Positions 8,129 through 16,011 of a DNA stretch of 27,037 nucleotides are shown piece after piece. Position 1 is the stretch's first letter; each line of letters begins with the position of its first letter. A model generated the notes under the pieces. The model made no database searches, was not told the origin of the DNA, and worked only from the letters and a program-made list of their open reading frames with translations. Origin of the DNA: an uncultured Eubacteriales bacterium (GTDB lineage: Bacteria; Bacillota; Clostridia; Oscillospirales; Oscillospiraceae). The stretch is from contig URPU01000024.1 in the NCBI GenBank assembly GCA_900549865.1, forward strand, positions 1 to 27,037, in the 5' to 3' direction. Made by a program: the position numbers and the translations under genes.

Positions 8129-9787
8129 TTATATCTCAGTAATGACGGGCAGTATCATCGGGCTGCGGCGCGTCGTCTTATAAAGATAGCCGGATATATT
8201 ACTCTTCACCTTGCTCTTTATCGTGGTGAAGTCGCTTATATGCTGCGCCTCGCACGCGGCGACGGATTCCATGGTCACGCGCTTGAGCTCTTCGATAAGC
8301 TGCTCTGCCTCCTTGACATATATGAAGCCCCTTGTGACGATCTCCGGGTCTGCCAATATCTTATGGTCATTCGACGAGAAGGGCATGACGACAACGACCA
8401 TGCCGTCCTCCGCGAGACGGTGCCTGTCGCGCATGACGACGCTGCCGACCTCGCCCACGCCGCTGCCATCGACCAGCACAGCGCCGGAGGGCACGGACTC
8501 TTCGCACTTGATGGACTTCTTGGTTATCTCAATGACCTTGCCGTTCTCGGCGAGAACGATATTCTTGGGGTTGACGCCCATTATCTTCGCAAGCTCCGCA
8601 TGCTTGACGAGCATTCTGTACTCGCCGTGCACGGGGATGAAATACTTCGGCTTCACAAGGCCGAGTATCATCTTGTGCTCCTCCTGAGAGGCGTGGCCGG
8701 AAACATGCAGATCGGTGTGGCGGTCATATATGACCTCCGCTCCCTTGTGGAAAAGCTCGTCAATAACGCGGCTTATCATATTCTCATTGCCTGGGATGGC
8801 GGATGCGGAAATAATGACCCTGTCGCCAGCATCGACGGTTATCTGCTTATGCTCAGAAAACGCCATACGGTAGAGCGCGGACATGGCCTCACCCTGACTG
8901 CCGGTGGAAATGATGACGACCTTGTTCTTCGGAAGCTTGTTGAGCTTGTCGATATCCATCATCACGTCGTCGGGGATGTCCATATACGAAAGCACCGTGG
9001 CCACGCGCAGGACGTTCTCCATGCTGCGCCCGGTTATGCCGACCTTGCGGCCGTATTTAGAGGCGACGTTGATTATCTGCTGTAGCCTGTGCACGTTTGA
9101 GGCGAAGGTGGTGATGATGATGCGCTTATCACAGCCCATGAAGAGCTTGTCGAAGCTTTCGCCGACCTTGCGCTCAGAGTCGGAATGGCCGGCCTTTTCC
9201 GCGTTCGTGGAATCGCTGAGCAGCGCGAGAACGCCGTCGTTGCCGAGCTGGCCGAAGCGCGCGATGTCGAGCATCCCGCCGGATATGGGCGTGACGTCTA
9301 TCTTGAAGTCGCCCGTATGGATAACGGTGCCGAGGGGCGTGCCGATGGCCAGCGCGACGGAGTCAGGAATGCTGTGGTTGACGTGGATGAACTCCACCGT
9401 GAAGCAGCCGAGGCGGAAAACGGAGCCCGTCTTTTTTGTAAATATCTGTGTATTGTAAAGCAGGTCATGCTCTTCAAGCTTAAGCTCCACCAGCGCCGCG
9501 GTGAGGGGCGTGGTATAAATGGGTATGTCAAGCTCACGCAGAACATAGGGCACGGCGCCGATATGGTCCTCATGCCCGTGCGTGAGTATCATGCCGCGGA
9601 TCCTGTCCGCGTTGGATCTGAGATAGCTTATGTCGGGCAGGACTATGTCGATGCCGTACATATCTTCATCCGGGAAGCCCATGCCGCAGTCAACGACGAT
9701 TATATCGCTGCCGCACTCGAACGCCGTCATATTCTTGCCGATCTCGCCGAGGCCGCCCAGAGGGATTATTTTCAGTTTAGATATCAT
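8129..9787 (-). CDS. Ribonuclease J
   Basis: 552 residues, typical of RNase J1/J2. It is a metallo-beta-lactamase plus beta-CASP enzyme with endonuclease and 5'-to-3' exonuclease activity in mRNA decay and rRNA maturation. The metal-binding HGHEDH motif is at residues 70-75. Other motifs are IIPLGGLGEIGKNM at the N-terminus, VIHTGDFKID, SDSTNAE, STGSQGE (beta-CASP) and HVSGHA plus FIPVHGEYRM near the C-terminal half. GGAG lies 7 bases before the ATG. recR lies 132 bases upstream on the same strand, and the ArsC-like gene follows after 6 bases. Whether it is the J1 or J2 orthologue cannot be told, so no symbol is given. Confidence 0.95.
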   Translation of the reverse strand: MISKLKIIPLGGLGEIGKNMTAFECGSDIIVVDCGMGFPDEDMYGIDIVLPDISYLRSNADRIRGMILTHGHEDHIGAVPYVLRELDIPIYTTPLTAALVELKLEEHDLLYNTQIFTKKTGSVFRLGCFTVEFIHVNHSIPDSVALAIGTPLGTVIHTGDFKIDVTPISGGMLDIARFGQLGNDGVLALLSDSTNAEKAGHSDSERKVGESFDKLFMGCDKRIIITTFASNVHRLQQIINVASKYGRKVGITGRSMENVLRVATVLSYMDIPDDVMMDIDKLNKLPKNKVVIISTGSQGEAMSALYRMAFSEHKQITVDAGDRVIISASAIPGNENMISRVIDELFHKGAEVIYDRHTDLHVSGHASQEEHKMILGLVKPKYFIPVHGEYRMLVKHAELAKIMGVNPKNIVLAENGKVIEITKKSIKCEESVPSGAVLVDGSGVGEVGSVVMRDRHRLAEDGMVVVVMPFSSNDHKILADPEIVTRGFIYVKEAEQLIEELKRVTMESVAACEAQHISDFTTIKSKVKSNISGYLYKTTRRSPMILPVITEI

Positions 9788-9826
9788 ATTTACTCCATTC
9801 TCAATAAATTTTTGCGCGAAAACCTA

Positions 9827-9869
9827 TGGCAGTCAGAAAACTGCCCTTTATGTATGCGTATAAAGTATA
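9827..9869 (-). promoter_or_regulatory. Possible leader hairpin and -10 element upstream of RNase J
   Basis: On the minus strand a TATACT (plus 9864-9869) could be a -10 element but has no convincing -35. Just downstream, GGCAG and CTGCC (about 9827-9845) can form a small stem in the leader. Read-through from recR is the alternative, since no strong terminator separates them. Confidence 0.3.
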
Positions 9870-9919
9870 ACCGTACAAGAGTATTTGAATACCGCGAGAG
9901 GATATTTTATACTCTTATT

Positions 9920-10519
9920 TCACATTTCAGTGCGCCCTTCCATGGCGCGGTTGAGCGTGGCATCGTCGGCAAACTCAAGGTTGGAGCCGACGGGGATGCC
10001 GTATGCAAGGCGCGTGACCTTGACGTCAAAGGGCTTGAGCAGGCGGGAAATATACATGGCCGTCGCCTCCCCCTCGGTGTCGGGATTCGTCGCCATGATG
10101 ACCTCCTCCACGCCGGGCTGAGCCGCGCGCACGAGAAGCTCCTTTATGCGGATGTCCTCCGGGCCGACATGACTCATCGGCGAAAGAACGCCGTGCAGCA
10201 CATGGTAGGTCCCGTTATATTCCCTGCCGCGCTCTATACTGAGGACGTCGCGCGGCTCAGACACGACGCAGATGGTGGACTTGTCGCGCCTGTCGCTGGC
10301 GCAGATCTGGCATATCTCGCCCTCGGTGAGATTCTGGCATATCTTGCAGCAGTGAACGCTTTCCTTTGCGGCGGTTATGGCGTTTGCAAAGGCCTTCGCG
10401 TCCTCATCCGGAAGCGCAAGCACGTAAAACGCGAGGCGCTGCGCGCTTTTTTTGCCGATTCCGGGGAGGGATGCGAATTTATCTATAAGCGTCTCAAGCG
10501 ACGCAGGGAAAAAGGACAT
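9920..10519 (-). CDS. recR: Recombination mediator protein RecR
   Basis: 199 residues, the standard RecR length. RecR works with RecF and RecO to load RecA at gapped DNA. It has a helix-hairpin-helix at about 10-30 (ASLPGIGKKSAQRLAFYVL), a zinc motif C58-x2-C61-x8-C70-x2-C73 and a Toprim domain starting near STICVVSEPRDVLSIE, with ATNPDTEGEATAMY. I chose the ATG at 10519 because GGAG sits 6 bases upstream and the protein then starts MSFFPASLETLIDKF as in the family. The longer open frame to 10648 lies inside rpe. The rpe stop is 31 bases upstream, so the two are likely co-transcribed. The usual dnaX and YbaB neighbours are not here. Confidence 0.96.
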   Translation of the reverse strand: MSFFPASLETLIDKFASLPGIGKKSAQRLAFYVLALPDEDAKAFANAITAAKESVHCCKICQNLTEGEICQICASDRRDKSTICVVSEPRDVLSIERGREYNGTYHVLHGVLSPMSHVGPEDIRIKELLVRAAQPGVEEVIMATNPDTEGEATAMYISRLLKPFDVKVTRLAYGIPVGSNLEFADDATLNRAMEGRTEM

Positions 10520-10550
10520 GGTAAGCTCCGGCTTTCTAATAGATTCATGT

Positions 10551-11204
10551 TCAGGCGTTTCTGATCGCGGCGATTGCGGCGGCCCTATCCGCCTTGCTGA
10601 ACACGGCGCTGCCCGCAACGAGGACATTGCAGCCCGCTTCCTTCGCAAAGCGCGCCGTCTCCCCGTCTATGCCGCCGTCGGCCTCAAGCTCGCACGCGGG
10701 ATTCATGGCGTCGATATAACCGCGCAGCTTCGCTATCTTGTCAAGCTGGTCATACATGAAGCTCTGTCCGCCGAAGCCAGGCTCCACCGTCATGACAAGA
10801 ATAAGCTCCACCCTGTCTATGAACGGCAGCACGGCCTCCGCCGCCGTCGCGGGCTTGAGCGTGACGCCGGCCTTCTTGCCAAGGGCGTGCGCCTTATCTA
10901 TCGCCAGAAGAATGTTTTCCTGCGTGTCGGCCTCAATGTGGAAGTTCACAAGATCCGCGCCGGCCTTGCAGAACTGCTCCGCATACCTGACGGGGCGCTC
11001 TATCATGAGATGCACGTCAAGGAACATATCCGTCGCGCGGCGGATGGATTTGACGACAGGCACGCCGATGGAGATATTGGGAACGAACAGCCCGTCCATC
11101 ACGTCCACATGGACGTAGTCGGCCCCGCCCTTCTTAACGTCCTCTATCTCTGCGCCGAGGCGCGCAAAATCCGCAGATAATATTGACGGTGCCACCTTTA
11201 TCAT
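10551..11204 (-). CDS. rpe: Ribulose-phosphate 3-epimerase
   Basis: 217 residues, a TIM-barrel enzyme interconverting ribulose 5-phosphate and xylulose 5-phosphate in the pentose phosphate pathway. It has IKVAPSILSADFARL at the N-terminus, VHVDVMDG with metal ligands His32 and Asp34, DVHLMIE with His65, TVEPGFGGQSFM (phosphate loop) and EADGGID with Asp176. These are the family's metal and catalytic residues. A strong AAAGGAG precedes the ATG, and a good promoter lies about 45 bases further up. It is the first gene of the run rpe-recR-RNase J-ArsC-like. Confidence 0.96.
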   Translation of the reverse strand: MIKVAPSILSADFARLGAEIEDVKKGGADYVHVDVMDGLFVPNISIGVPVVKSIRRATDMFLDVHLMIERPVRYAEQFCKAGADLVNFHIEADTQENILLAIDKAHALGKKAGVTLKPATAAEAVLPFIDRVELILVMTVEPGFGGQSFMYDQLDKIAKLRGYIDAMNPACELEADGGIDGETARFAKEAGCNVLVAGSAVFSKADRAAAIAAIRNA

Positions 11205-11247
11205 GATGCCGCTCCTTTACCAAACTTTATGCTCACACATTTTGTTT

Positions 11248-11277
11248 ATTATACTACAACAAATATTCCAATTGCAA
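11248..11277 (-). promoter_or_regulatory. Sigma-A promoter for rpe
   Basis: Read on the minus strand: TTGCAA, 18-base spacer, TATAAT. The leader to the rpe ATG is about 35-40 bases. Confidence 0.75.
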
Positions 11278-11279
11278 TA

Positions 11280-11308
11280 TTGACGTGAAGAATATTTAGA
11301 TATAAAAT
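11280..11308 (+). promoter_or_regulatory. Sigma-A promoter for the XpaC-TelA-LemA-TPM operon
   Basis: TTGACG, 17-base spacer, TAAAAT, each five of six to consensus. It is divergent from the rpe promoter and the two -35 boxes nearly touch (11272-11277 and 11280-11285), so one bound factor could affect both. Confidence 0.75.
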
Positions 11309-11342
11309 AAACTATTGAAGAAGATATACGGAGGACACTGAT

Positions 11343-12059
11343 TTGTCAAGGAGAAATAAGAGACGCAGATCCGTCGGTTTCATATACGGTTTTGCCGTCA
11401 CGTGGCTGGTAATGGCCGCGTTTCTGCCGATGTACAAGCTGTGGGCGGTGATAACCGCGCTGTTCACAAGCATCCTTGTGTCATCGGTCATCGCTTCCGC
11501 GTCCGGCAAAAAGGCGCAGGCGGAGGAAGAAAAGGCCGCGGCAGAGCAGCGCGAGAAGGAGAAGCAGGAGAGCGAAAAGGCGGCCGCGGCAGGCACGAGC
11601 TACAGTCCAGAGGTCAGCGCGATACTGGCCGAGGGCAACCGCGCCCTTTCCGAGATGGGGCGGCTGTACATGTCGATAAAGGATCCGGAGGTGCGCGGGA
11701 AGATAAACGAGATAATGCGCATCACCGACAAGATAGCACAGGACGCCATAAGCGACCCGTCCGACATTCCGCAGATAAAGAAGTTCATGAACTACTATCT
11801 GCCCACCACGATAAAGCTGCTGAACGCCTATGACAGGATGAGCGCGCAGGGCATTGAGGGAGAAAACCTCGACAAGAGCATGAAGAGCATAAACGACATG
11901 CTCGACACGGCAATAGAGGCATATAAAAAGCGGCTGGATTCGCTGTTTGCAAATCAGGCGCTGGATATAGAGACAGACATACAGGTGATGAACACCATGC
12001 TTGCCCGCGAGGGGCTTTCCGGGGGCAAGGATTTTGAAGTGAAAGCAGACGCACAATAA
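11343..12059 (+). CDS. XpaC-like membrane protein (5-bromo-4-chloroindolyl phosphate hydrolysis family)
   Basis: 238 residues starting with TTG, supported by GGAGGA 7 bases upstream. There is a basic N-terminus (SRRNKRRRSVGF), two hydrophobic segments at about 11-28 and 33-52, and a charged Ala/Glu/Lys coiled coil at about 53-83. A helical domain follows with DPEVRGKINEIMRITDKIA and KKFMNYYLPTTIKLLNAYDR, the conserved core of the XpaC family. XpaC proteins are usually encoded next to TelA, as here (next gene 21 bases downstream). The biochemical role is not established. The family name comes from a phosphatase-indicator phenotype and should not be read as proven hydrolase activity. Confidence 0.88.
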   Translation: MSRRNKRRRSVGFIYGFAVTWLVMAAFLPMYKLWAVITALFTSILVSSVIASASGKKAQAEEEKAAAEQREKEKQESEKAAAAGTSYSPEVSAILAEGNRALSEMGRLYMSIKDPEVRGKINEIMRITDKIAQDAISDPSDIPQIKKFMNYYLPTTIKLLNAYDRMSAQGIEGENLDKSMKSINDMLDTAIEAYKKRLDSLFANQALDIETDIQVMNTMLAREGLSGGKDFEVKADAQ

Positions 12060-12080
12060 AAATCAGAAAGGATGCAGAAA

Positions 12081-13247
12081 ATGAACGATCAAACCAGCTC
12101 CATTCCCACCCTTACGCTCGACCCCAACGCCGCAGCATCCACTCAGGCCGCCGTTGAAGAAGCGCCCGCGGAGGAGGTCTCCGCCGCGCCCGCCGAGGTG
12201 AAAACGGAGAAGCCCGATCTCAGCGCGCTTTCCGACGCGGAACAGGCCGCCGTGCGCGATTTTTCGGAAAAGATCGACATTACCAATACAGAGCAGGTCA
12301 TGAATTACGGCGCGGCGGCGCAGAAGAACATTTCGGAGTTCTCCGACGCGGCGCTGGGCACCGTGCGCACGAAGGACCTCGGCGAGGTCGGCGACATGCT
12401 GGGCGACCTTGTGGTGGAGCTTCAGGGACTCAACTTCACGCAGGAGGAAAAGAAGGGTCTGCGCGGGCTTTTCAAGAAGGCGACGAACGACATCGCCTCG
12501 ATGAAGGCGCAGTTCGACAAGGCCGAAGTGAACGTGGATAAAATAGTCGAGGCGCTTGAAAAGCACGAAGTCACGCTGATGAAGGACATCAGCATGATGG
12601 ATAAGATGTACGACAAGAATCAGGAGTACATGAAGGAGCTGACGATGTATATCCTCGCCGGCAAGCTCAAGATAGAGCAGCTTCGCAATGTGGAGCTGCC
12701 CAAGTACATCCAGCACGCGCAGGAAACCGGTCTGCCCGAGGACGCGCAGGCGGCGAACGACTTTGCAAATCTCATCGGCCGCTTTGAAAAGAAGATACAC
12801 GACCTTGAGCTGACGCGTCAGATATCCGTGCAGATGGCGCCGCAGATAAGGCTCATCCAGAACAACGACAGCCTCATGGTGGAGAAGATCCGCTCCTCCA
12901 TCGTCAACACCATTCCGCTGTGGAAGAATCAGATGGTCCTCGGGCTTTCCATGTTCCACTCCGAGCAGGCCATGAAGGCACAGCGCGAGGTCACGGACAC
13001 GACGAATGCCCTGCTGATGCAGAACGCGCAGGCGCTGCATCAGGGCAGCGTCAGCGTGGCAAAGGAGTCCGAGCGCGGCATAGTTGACATAGAGACGCTC
13101 AAGAAGACGAATCAGGAGCTTATCAAGACGCTGGACGAGGTGCGCCAGATCCAGGATGCCGGCCGCGCGAGCCGCGCACAGGCGGAGGCGGAGCTCACCC
13201 GCATCGAGGATGAGCTCATGCAGAAGCTGCTGGAGATGAAGGGCTGA
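12081..13247 (+). CDS. TelA-like toxic anion resistance family protein
   Basis: 388 residues, almost entirely helical and charged after an acidic, Ala/Pro-rich N-terminal 50 residues. Conserved family stretches include FTQEEKKGLRGLFKKA, SMMDKMYDKNQEYMKEL, RQISVQMAPQIRLIQNNDSL and TIPLWKNQMVLGLSMFHS, followed by a C-terminal coiled coil. TelA relatives are linked to tellurite, lantibiotic and cell-wall antibiotic tolerance in Bacillota, but their mechanism is unclear. I use the ATG at 12081 because AGAAAGG lies about 9 bases upstream. The in-frame ATG at 12072 sits right against that site. No membrane segment is evident, so it may be recruited by the XpaC partner encoded just upstream. Confidence 0.92.
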   Translation: MNDQTSSIPTLTLDPNAAASTQAAVEEAPAEEVSAAPAEVKTEKPDLSALSDAEQAAVRDFSEKIDITNTEQVMNYGAAAQKNISEFSDAALGTVRTKDLGEVGDMLGDLVVELQGLNFTQEEKKGLRGLFKKATNDIASMKAQFDKAEVNVDKIVEALEKHEVTLMKDISMMDKMYDKNQEYMKELTMYILAGKLKIEQLRNVELPKYIQHAQETGLPEDAQAANDFANLIGRFEKKIHDLELTRQISVQMAPQIRLIQNNDSLMVEKIRSSIVNTIPLWKNQMVLGLSMFHSEQAMKAQREVTDTTNALLMQNAQALHQGSVSVAKESERGIVDIETLKKTNQELIKTLDEVRQIQDAGRASRAQAEAELTRIEDELMQKLLEMKG

Positions 13248-13275
13248 CGCCCGCTTCTCCGGATAGGAGGGTCAG

Positions 13276-13833
13276 ATGGAAGTTTTTAAAAAGCCGTGGG
13301 TCGCGGTGCTGGTGTCCATTGCGCTGGTGTTGGCGTCCACGCTGATATCCGCAGGAACGAAGCTTGACCGCAAGGCGGCCGAGGTCACGGACGGATTTTA
13401 TGAGGGCGTGACCTACGACGGATATAAGCACCCCAGCATTTACAGCCAGCTCAGCAATCTGTGCGGCGCGGCGGACGGGATCGCCGCCATTGCCGCAAAC
13501 AACGGCATAGACTGCAATGAGCTGACGAAAGCGTCAAATGGGCTGAAGGCCAGCATCTCCACGATGCACGACAACATTTCGGCCATATACGAAAGCTACA
13601 GCACGCTCAGCGGCGCACTGTCGGAATTTCTGCTGCGTCTGCCGGAGGATCAGCTTTCGGCGCGTGAGCTTGAAGGGCTGGAGCAGTACAGGCAGACCGT
13701 GGACGGCACGGCATCCGTCATAGATGAAGCCGGATACAACGAAAGTGTGCGCAGCTTCAGAAGCACGCTTCTCTTCCCTGCCGATGTGTTCATGTTTGTG
13801 TGCGGAGTGGACTATCCTGAATATTTTTCCTGA
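13276..13833 (+). CDS. LemA-like membrane protein
   Basis: 185 residues with one N-terminal membrane helix (about 8-28, VAVLVSIALVLASTLISAG) and a helical outer or inner domain. The C-terminus GYNESVRSFRSTLLFPADVF then YPEYF matches the end of LemA proteins, where a YNxAVxxYN-type segment is followed by FP and a final YF. The rest is divergent from typical LemA. It is paired with a TPM-domain gene whose ATG lies 1 base after its stop, and LemA and TPM genes are frequent neighbours. AGGAGG precedes the ATG. Function is unknown; a membrane-associated scaffold role is a guess. Confidence 0.7.
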   Translation: MEVFKKPWVAVLVSIALVLASTLISAGTKLDRKAAEVTDGFYEGVTYDGYKHPSIYSQLSNLCGAADGIAAIAANNGIDCNELTKASNGLKASISTMHDNISAIYESYSTLSGALSEFLLRLPEDQLSARELEGLEQYRQTVDGTASVIDEAGYNESVRSFRSTLLFPADVFMFVCGVDYPEYFS

Positions 13834-13834
13834 A

Positions 13835-14746
13835 ATGAAAACAAAACGCATAATTTCTTATATTGCGGCGCTGCTTCTGTGCGCCGCAATGTGCACGGGC
13901 GCATACGCGCTCGTCTCCCCGTCGGATGAATTCTATGTGACCGACAGCGCCAACGTCCTCTCAAACGAGACGGAGCAGATGATCATAAACTACAACGGCG
14001 CGCTTGAGCAGCAATGCAGCGGCGCGCAGATAGTCGTCGTCACGGTGGACTATCTCGGCGGCATGTACTGCGACGAGTACGCGTATCAGCTGTTCAACGA
14101 CTGGGGCGTCGGCTCCAGCGAATACAACAACGGAATGCTTCTGCTGCTGGCCGTGCAGGAGAACAAGGCGTGGCTCGCCTACGGCCTCGGGCTGAATTCG
14201 CTTATCAGTTCAAGCGACGTGGACGACATGCTGGACGAATACTTCTGGGACGACTTCGACAGCGGCGATTATGACGAGGCCGTGACGGCGCTGTTCAAGG
14301 CGCTGCTGAACTGGTACGACGAGCATTACGACAGCAGCACCGCCTCGGCAGGTCAGGTGCAGAGCGGCACGTATTCACAGCCGCAGGACGGATATTACAG
14401 CTCATACGGGCGCAGCTCGTCCTCTCTTGGCGGCATCATCCGCGTTATCGTAATAGTGCTCATACTCTCCGCCATATTCGGCGGCGGAGGACGTGGCCGC
14501 GGTGGCGGCTCATGGCTTCCGTGGCTGCTGCTGTTCGGCTCAAGGTCGAACCGTGGGCGCAATGACCGGCACGACTGGCCGCCGCGCGGAGGCGGAGGCT
14601 TCGGCGGTGGAGGCTTTGGCGGCGGTTTCGGCGGGCACAGCGGAGGCTTCGGCGGGGGCCGCGGGGGCGGCTTCGGTGGTGGCTTCGGCGGTGGAAGCGG
14701 CCATGGCGGCGGCGGATTTTCCGGCGGCGGAGGCGGCCGCAGATAA
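13835..14746 (+). CDS. TPM-domain (YgcG-like) secreted membrane protein with glycine-rich tail
   Basis: 303 residues. An N-terminal signal (KRIISYIAALLLCAAMCTGA) is followed by a TPM domain from about 28 to 165 (FYVTDSANVLSNETEQMI, QIVVVTVDYLGG, WGVGSSEYNNGMLLLLAVQE), an acidic linker, a membrane helix near 200-218 (GGIIRVIVIVLILSAIFGGG), and a tail from about 250 made mostly of Gly with Phe, Arg, His and Ser. TPM proteins have been linked to envelope stress or photosystem repair; the bacterial role is unsettled. The ATG at 13835 is preferred over one at 13724 because it gives the signal peptide and fits coupling to the LemA-like stop. The ribosome binding site is weak. Confidence 0.9.
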   Translation: MKTKRIISYIAALLLCAAMCTGAYALVSPSDEFYVTDSANVLSNETEQMIINYNGALEQQCSGAQIVVVTVDYLGGMYCDEYAYQLFNDWGVGSSEYNNGMLLLLAVQENKAWLAYGLGLNSLISSSDVDDMLDEYFWDDFDSGDYDEAVTALFKALLNWYDEHYDSSTASAGQVQSGTYSQPQDGYYSSYGRSSSSLGGIIRVIVIVLILSAIFGGGGRGRGGGSWLPWLLLFGSRSNRGRNDRHDWPPRGGGGFGGGGFGGGFGGHSGGFGGGRGGGFGGGFGGGSGHGGGGFSGGGGGRR

Positions 14747-14790
14747 AGATAAACAGCCGCACTCGCGGCAGATAAGGAGAGACAAACGAT

Positions 14791-15261
14791 ATGTCTATAG
14801 AAAAAGGGCGGGCGTATTTCCGGGCGCTCGGCATTGAGGACAGGGTGCAGGAATTCAGCGTTTCGTCTGCGACTGTTGAGCTTGCGGCGCAGGCGCTCGG
14901 CGTCGAGGGCGCAAGGATAGCAAAGACGCTGTCATTCAAGACGGAGGACGGATGCATGCTGATCCTCGCCGCGGGTGACGCGCGCATAGACAACCACAAG
15001 TTCAAAGAGAAGTTCCACTTTAAGGCGAAGATGCTGTCCGCCGATGAGGTGTTGGAGCTTGTCGGCCATCCTGTCGGCGGCGTGTGCCCCTTCGGCATAA
15101 ACGAGGGCATCCCCGTGTATCTGGACGTCAGCCTCAAGCGCTTTGAGACGGTGTTCCCCGCCGTCGGCAGTGCCAGCAGCGCAATTGAGCTGAACCTTGA
15201 CGAGCTTTATAAATACTCCAAGGCTCTGGAGTGGATAGACGTGTGCAAGTTGCCCGAATAA
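14791..15261 (+). CDS. YbaK/EbsC-family aminoacyl-tRNA deacylase
   Basis: 156 residues, the size of free-standing YbaK/ProX-type editing domains that hydrolyse mischarged tRNAs such as Cys-tRNA(Pro). It has VEGARIAKTLSFKTEDG with the conserved Lys, then LAAGDARIDNHKFKEKF and VGGVCPFGINEGIPVYLDVS, matching the active-site GxxxPFG loop. AAGGAGAG lies about 9 bases before the ATG. It follows the TPM gene by 44 bases in the same direction and ends just before a strong terminator, so it is probably the last gene of the operon. Which tRNA it edits is not readable from sequence. Confidence 0.92.
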   Translation: MSIEKGRAYFRALGIEDRVQEFSVSSATVELAAQALGVEGARIAKTLSFKTEDGCMLILAAGDARIDNHKFKEKFHFKAKMLSADEVLELVGHPVGGVCPFGINEGIPVYLDVSLKRFETVFPAVGSASSAIELNLDELYKYSKALEWIDVCKLPE

Positions 15262-15275
15262 CAGGGCGCACAGAC

Positions 15276-15311
15276 GACCGCGGTCGTGATACACGGCCGC
15301 GGTCATTTTTT
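15276..15311 (+). terminator. Intrinsic terminator after the YbaK gene
   Basis: GACCGCGGTCGTG pairs with CACGGCCGCGGTC over an ATA loop (13 base pairs with one wobble), followed by ATTTTTT. The converging GNAT gene ends at 15310, so the T-run overlaps that gene's stop. Confidence 0.9.
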
Positions 15312-15837
15312 AATATGCGTTTTTCATGACGGTGTTCTCAAGATACGATGAGAAGCGCGCGTACTCTTCCTCCGTCAGCGCATTCGGGCAGGACATGACA
15401 ACAAGCTCATGCCCGGCGTTCTGCGCGTGATACGGCGGGTGGACGTGATGAAATACATTGGCCGTAAATCCGGCGCGCTCATAAAAGCCCTTGCGCCGCC
15501 CTGACATCTCGTCAACCGGCGGGTCTATCTCAAGGATGATCGTCTTGCCGCACTGCGCCAAAAGGTGCAGCGTCTGTGAGCCGTAGCTTCTCCCGCGCAA
15601 TTCCGGGAAAATGCAGAAATGCTCAACATACACAAAGGTGTCGGTCTCCCAGCACAGCAGGAGCCCTGCGAATATATCCTTATCATACACAAGCTCAAAC
15701 CGATATTCCTCGTCCGACAGTATGTCGTCCTGAGAACGCGCCTCCCGCTGCTCATGATAAGGGAAGCTCTCCCGGTACAGCGCAAGCGCTTTGTCATACT
15801 CCGGCCTTTCCGTCGTCGCTAGGCGCACAAAATGCAT
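15310..15837 (-). CDS. GNAT-family N-acetyltransferase
   Basis: 175 residues. The acetyl-CoA-binding motif A is visible in VEHFCIFPELRGRSYGSQ, with RGRSYGSQ matching the Q/R-x-x-G-x-G/A loop. A later FYERAGFTAN is the usual GNAT motif B/C region. The ATG at 15837 is chosen because a GGGGGA lies about 8 bases upstream and the protein then begins MHFVRLATTERPEYDKALAL. An upstream in-frame ATG at 15903 would lie within the promoter. The acceptor is unknown. Gene order says nothing, since it stands alone between a terminator and its own promoter. Confidence 0.88.
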   Translation of the reverse strand: MHFVRLATTERPEYDKALALYRESFPYHEQREARSQDDILSDEEYRFELVYDKDIFAGLLLCWETDTFVYVEHFCIFPELRGRSYGSQTLHLLAQCGKTIILEIDPPVDEMSGRRKGFYERAGFTANVFHHVHPPYHAQNAGHELVVMSCPNALTEEEYARFSSYLENTVMKNAY

Positions 15838-15874
15838 AGCATATCCCCCTTTCGCGCACGTGCTTACACGCGGG

Positions 15875-15903
15875 ATTTTAGCACGAACGCCCCGGCTTGG
15901 CAA
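15875..15903 (-). promoter_or_regulatory. Sigma-A promoter for the GNAT gene
   Basis: Read on the minus strand: TTGCCA, 17-base spacer, TAAAAT. It supports the downstream start at 15837. Confidence 0.75.
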
Positions 15904-15952
15904 CTCATTTTGTCCGCGGCGGCAAATTGGGATGAAAGTTCTTATTTATGAA

Positions 15953-15981
15953 TTGAATGCTGCCGCGCGCGGGTTTATAAT
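15953..15981 (+). promoter_or_regulatory. Sigma-A promoter for the DUF308/HdeD-like gene
   Basis: TTGAAT, 17-base spacer, TATAAT, about 30 bases before the ATG. The spacer holds a GC-rich CCGCGCGCGGG segment. Confidence 0.8.
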
Positions 15982-16011
15982 ATATCAAAATTTTTCTATG
16001 GAGGCTTTCAT

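Noticed and set aside
7748..9085. Long plus-strand open frame opposite the RNase J gene
   Set aside because: It is antisense to a well-supported gene, has no ribosome binding site or family match, and is expected in G+C-rich coding DNA.
9185..10564. Plus-strand frame across the RNase J and recR genes
   Set aside because: Spans two real genes and their intergenic region on the other strand; shadow frame.
10520..10648. N-terminal extension of RecR
   Set aside because: Lies inside rpe, does not match RecR, and a GGAG supports the ATG at 10519.
12063..13040. Long minus-strand open frame opposite the TelA-like gene
   Set aside because: Low-complexity Leu/His/Arg product typical of an antisense shadow; the plus-strand gene has clear family motifs and a ribosome binding site.
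14580..14746. Repetitive DNA looked like a possible CRISPR or tandem repeat array
   Set aside because: The repeats are irregular glycine codons in frame with the TPM gene; there are no conserved repeats with unique spacers.
15838..15903. Upstream start for the GNAT gene
   Set aside because: The region holds a good promoter and the ribosome binding site of the downstream ATG.
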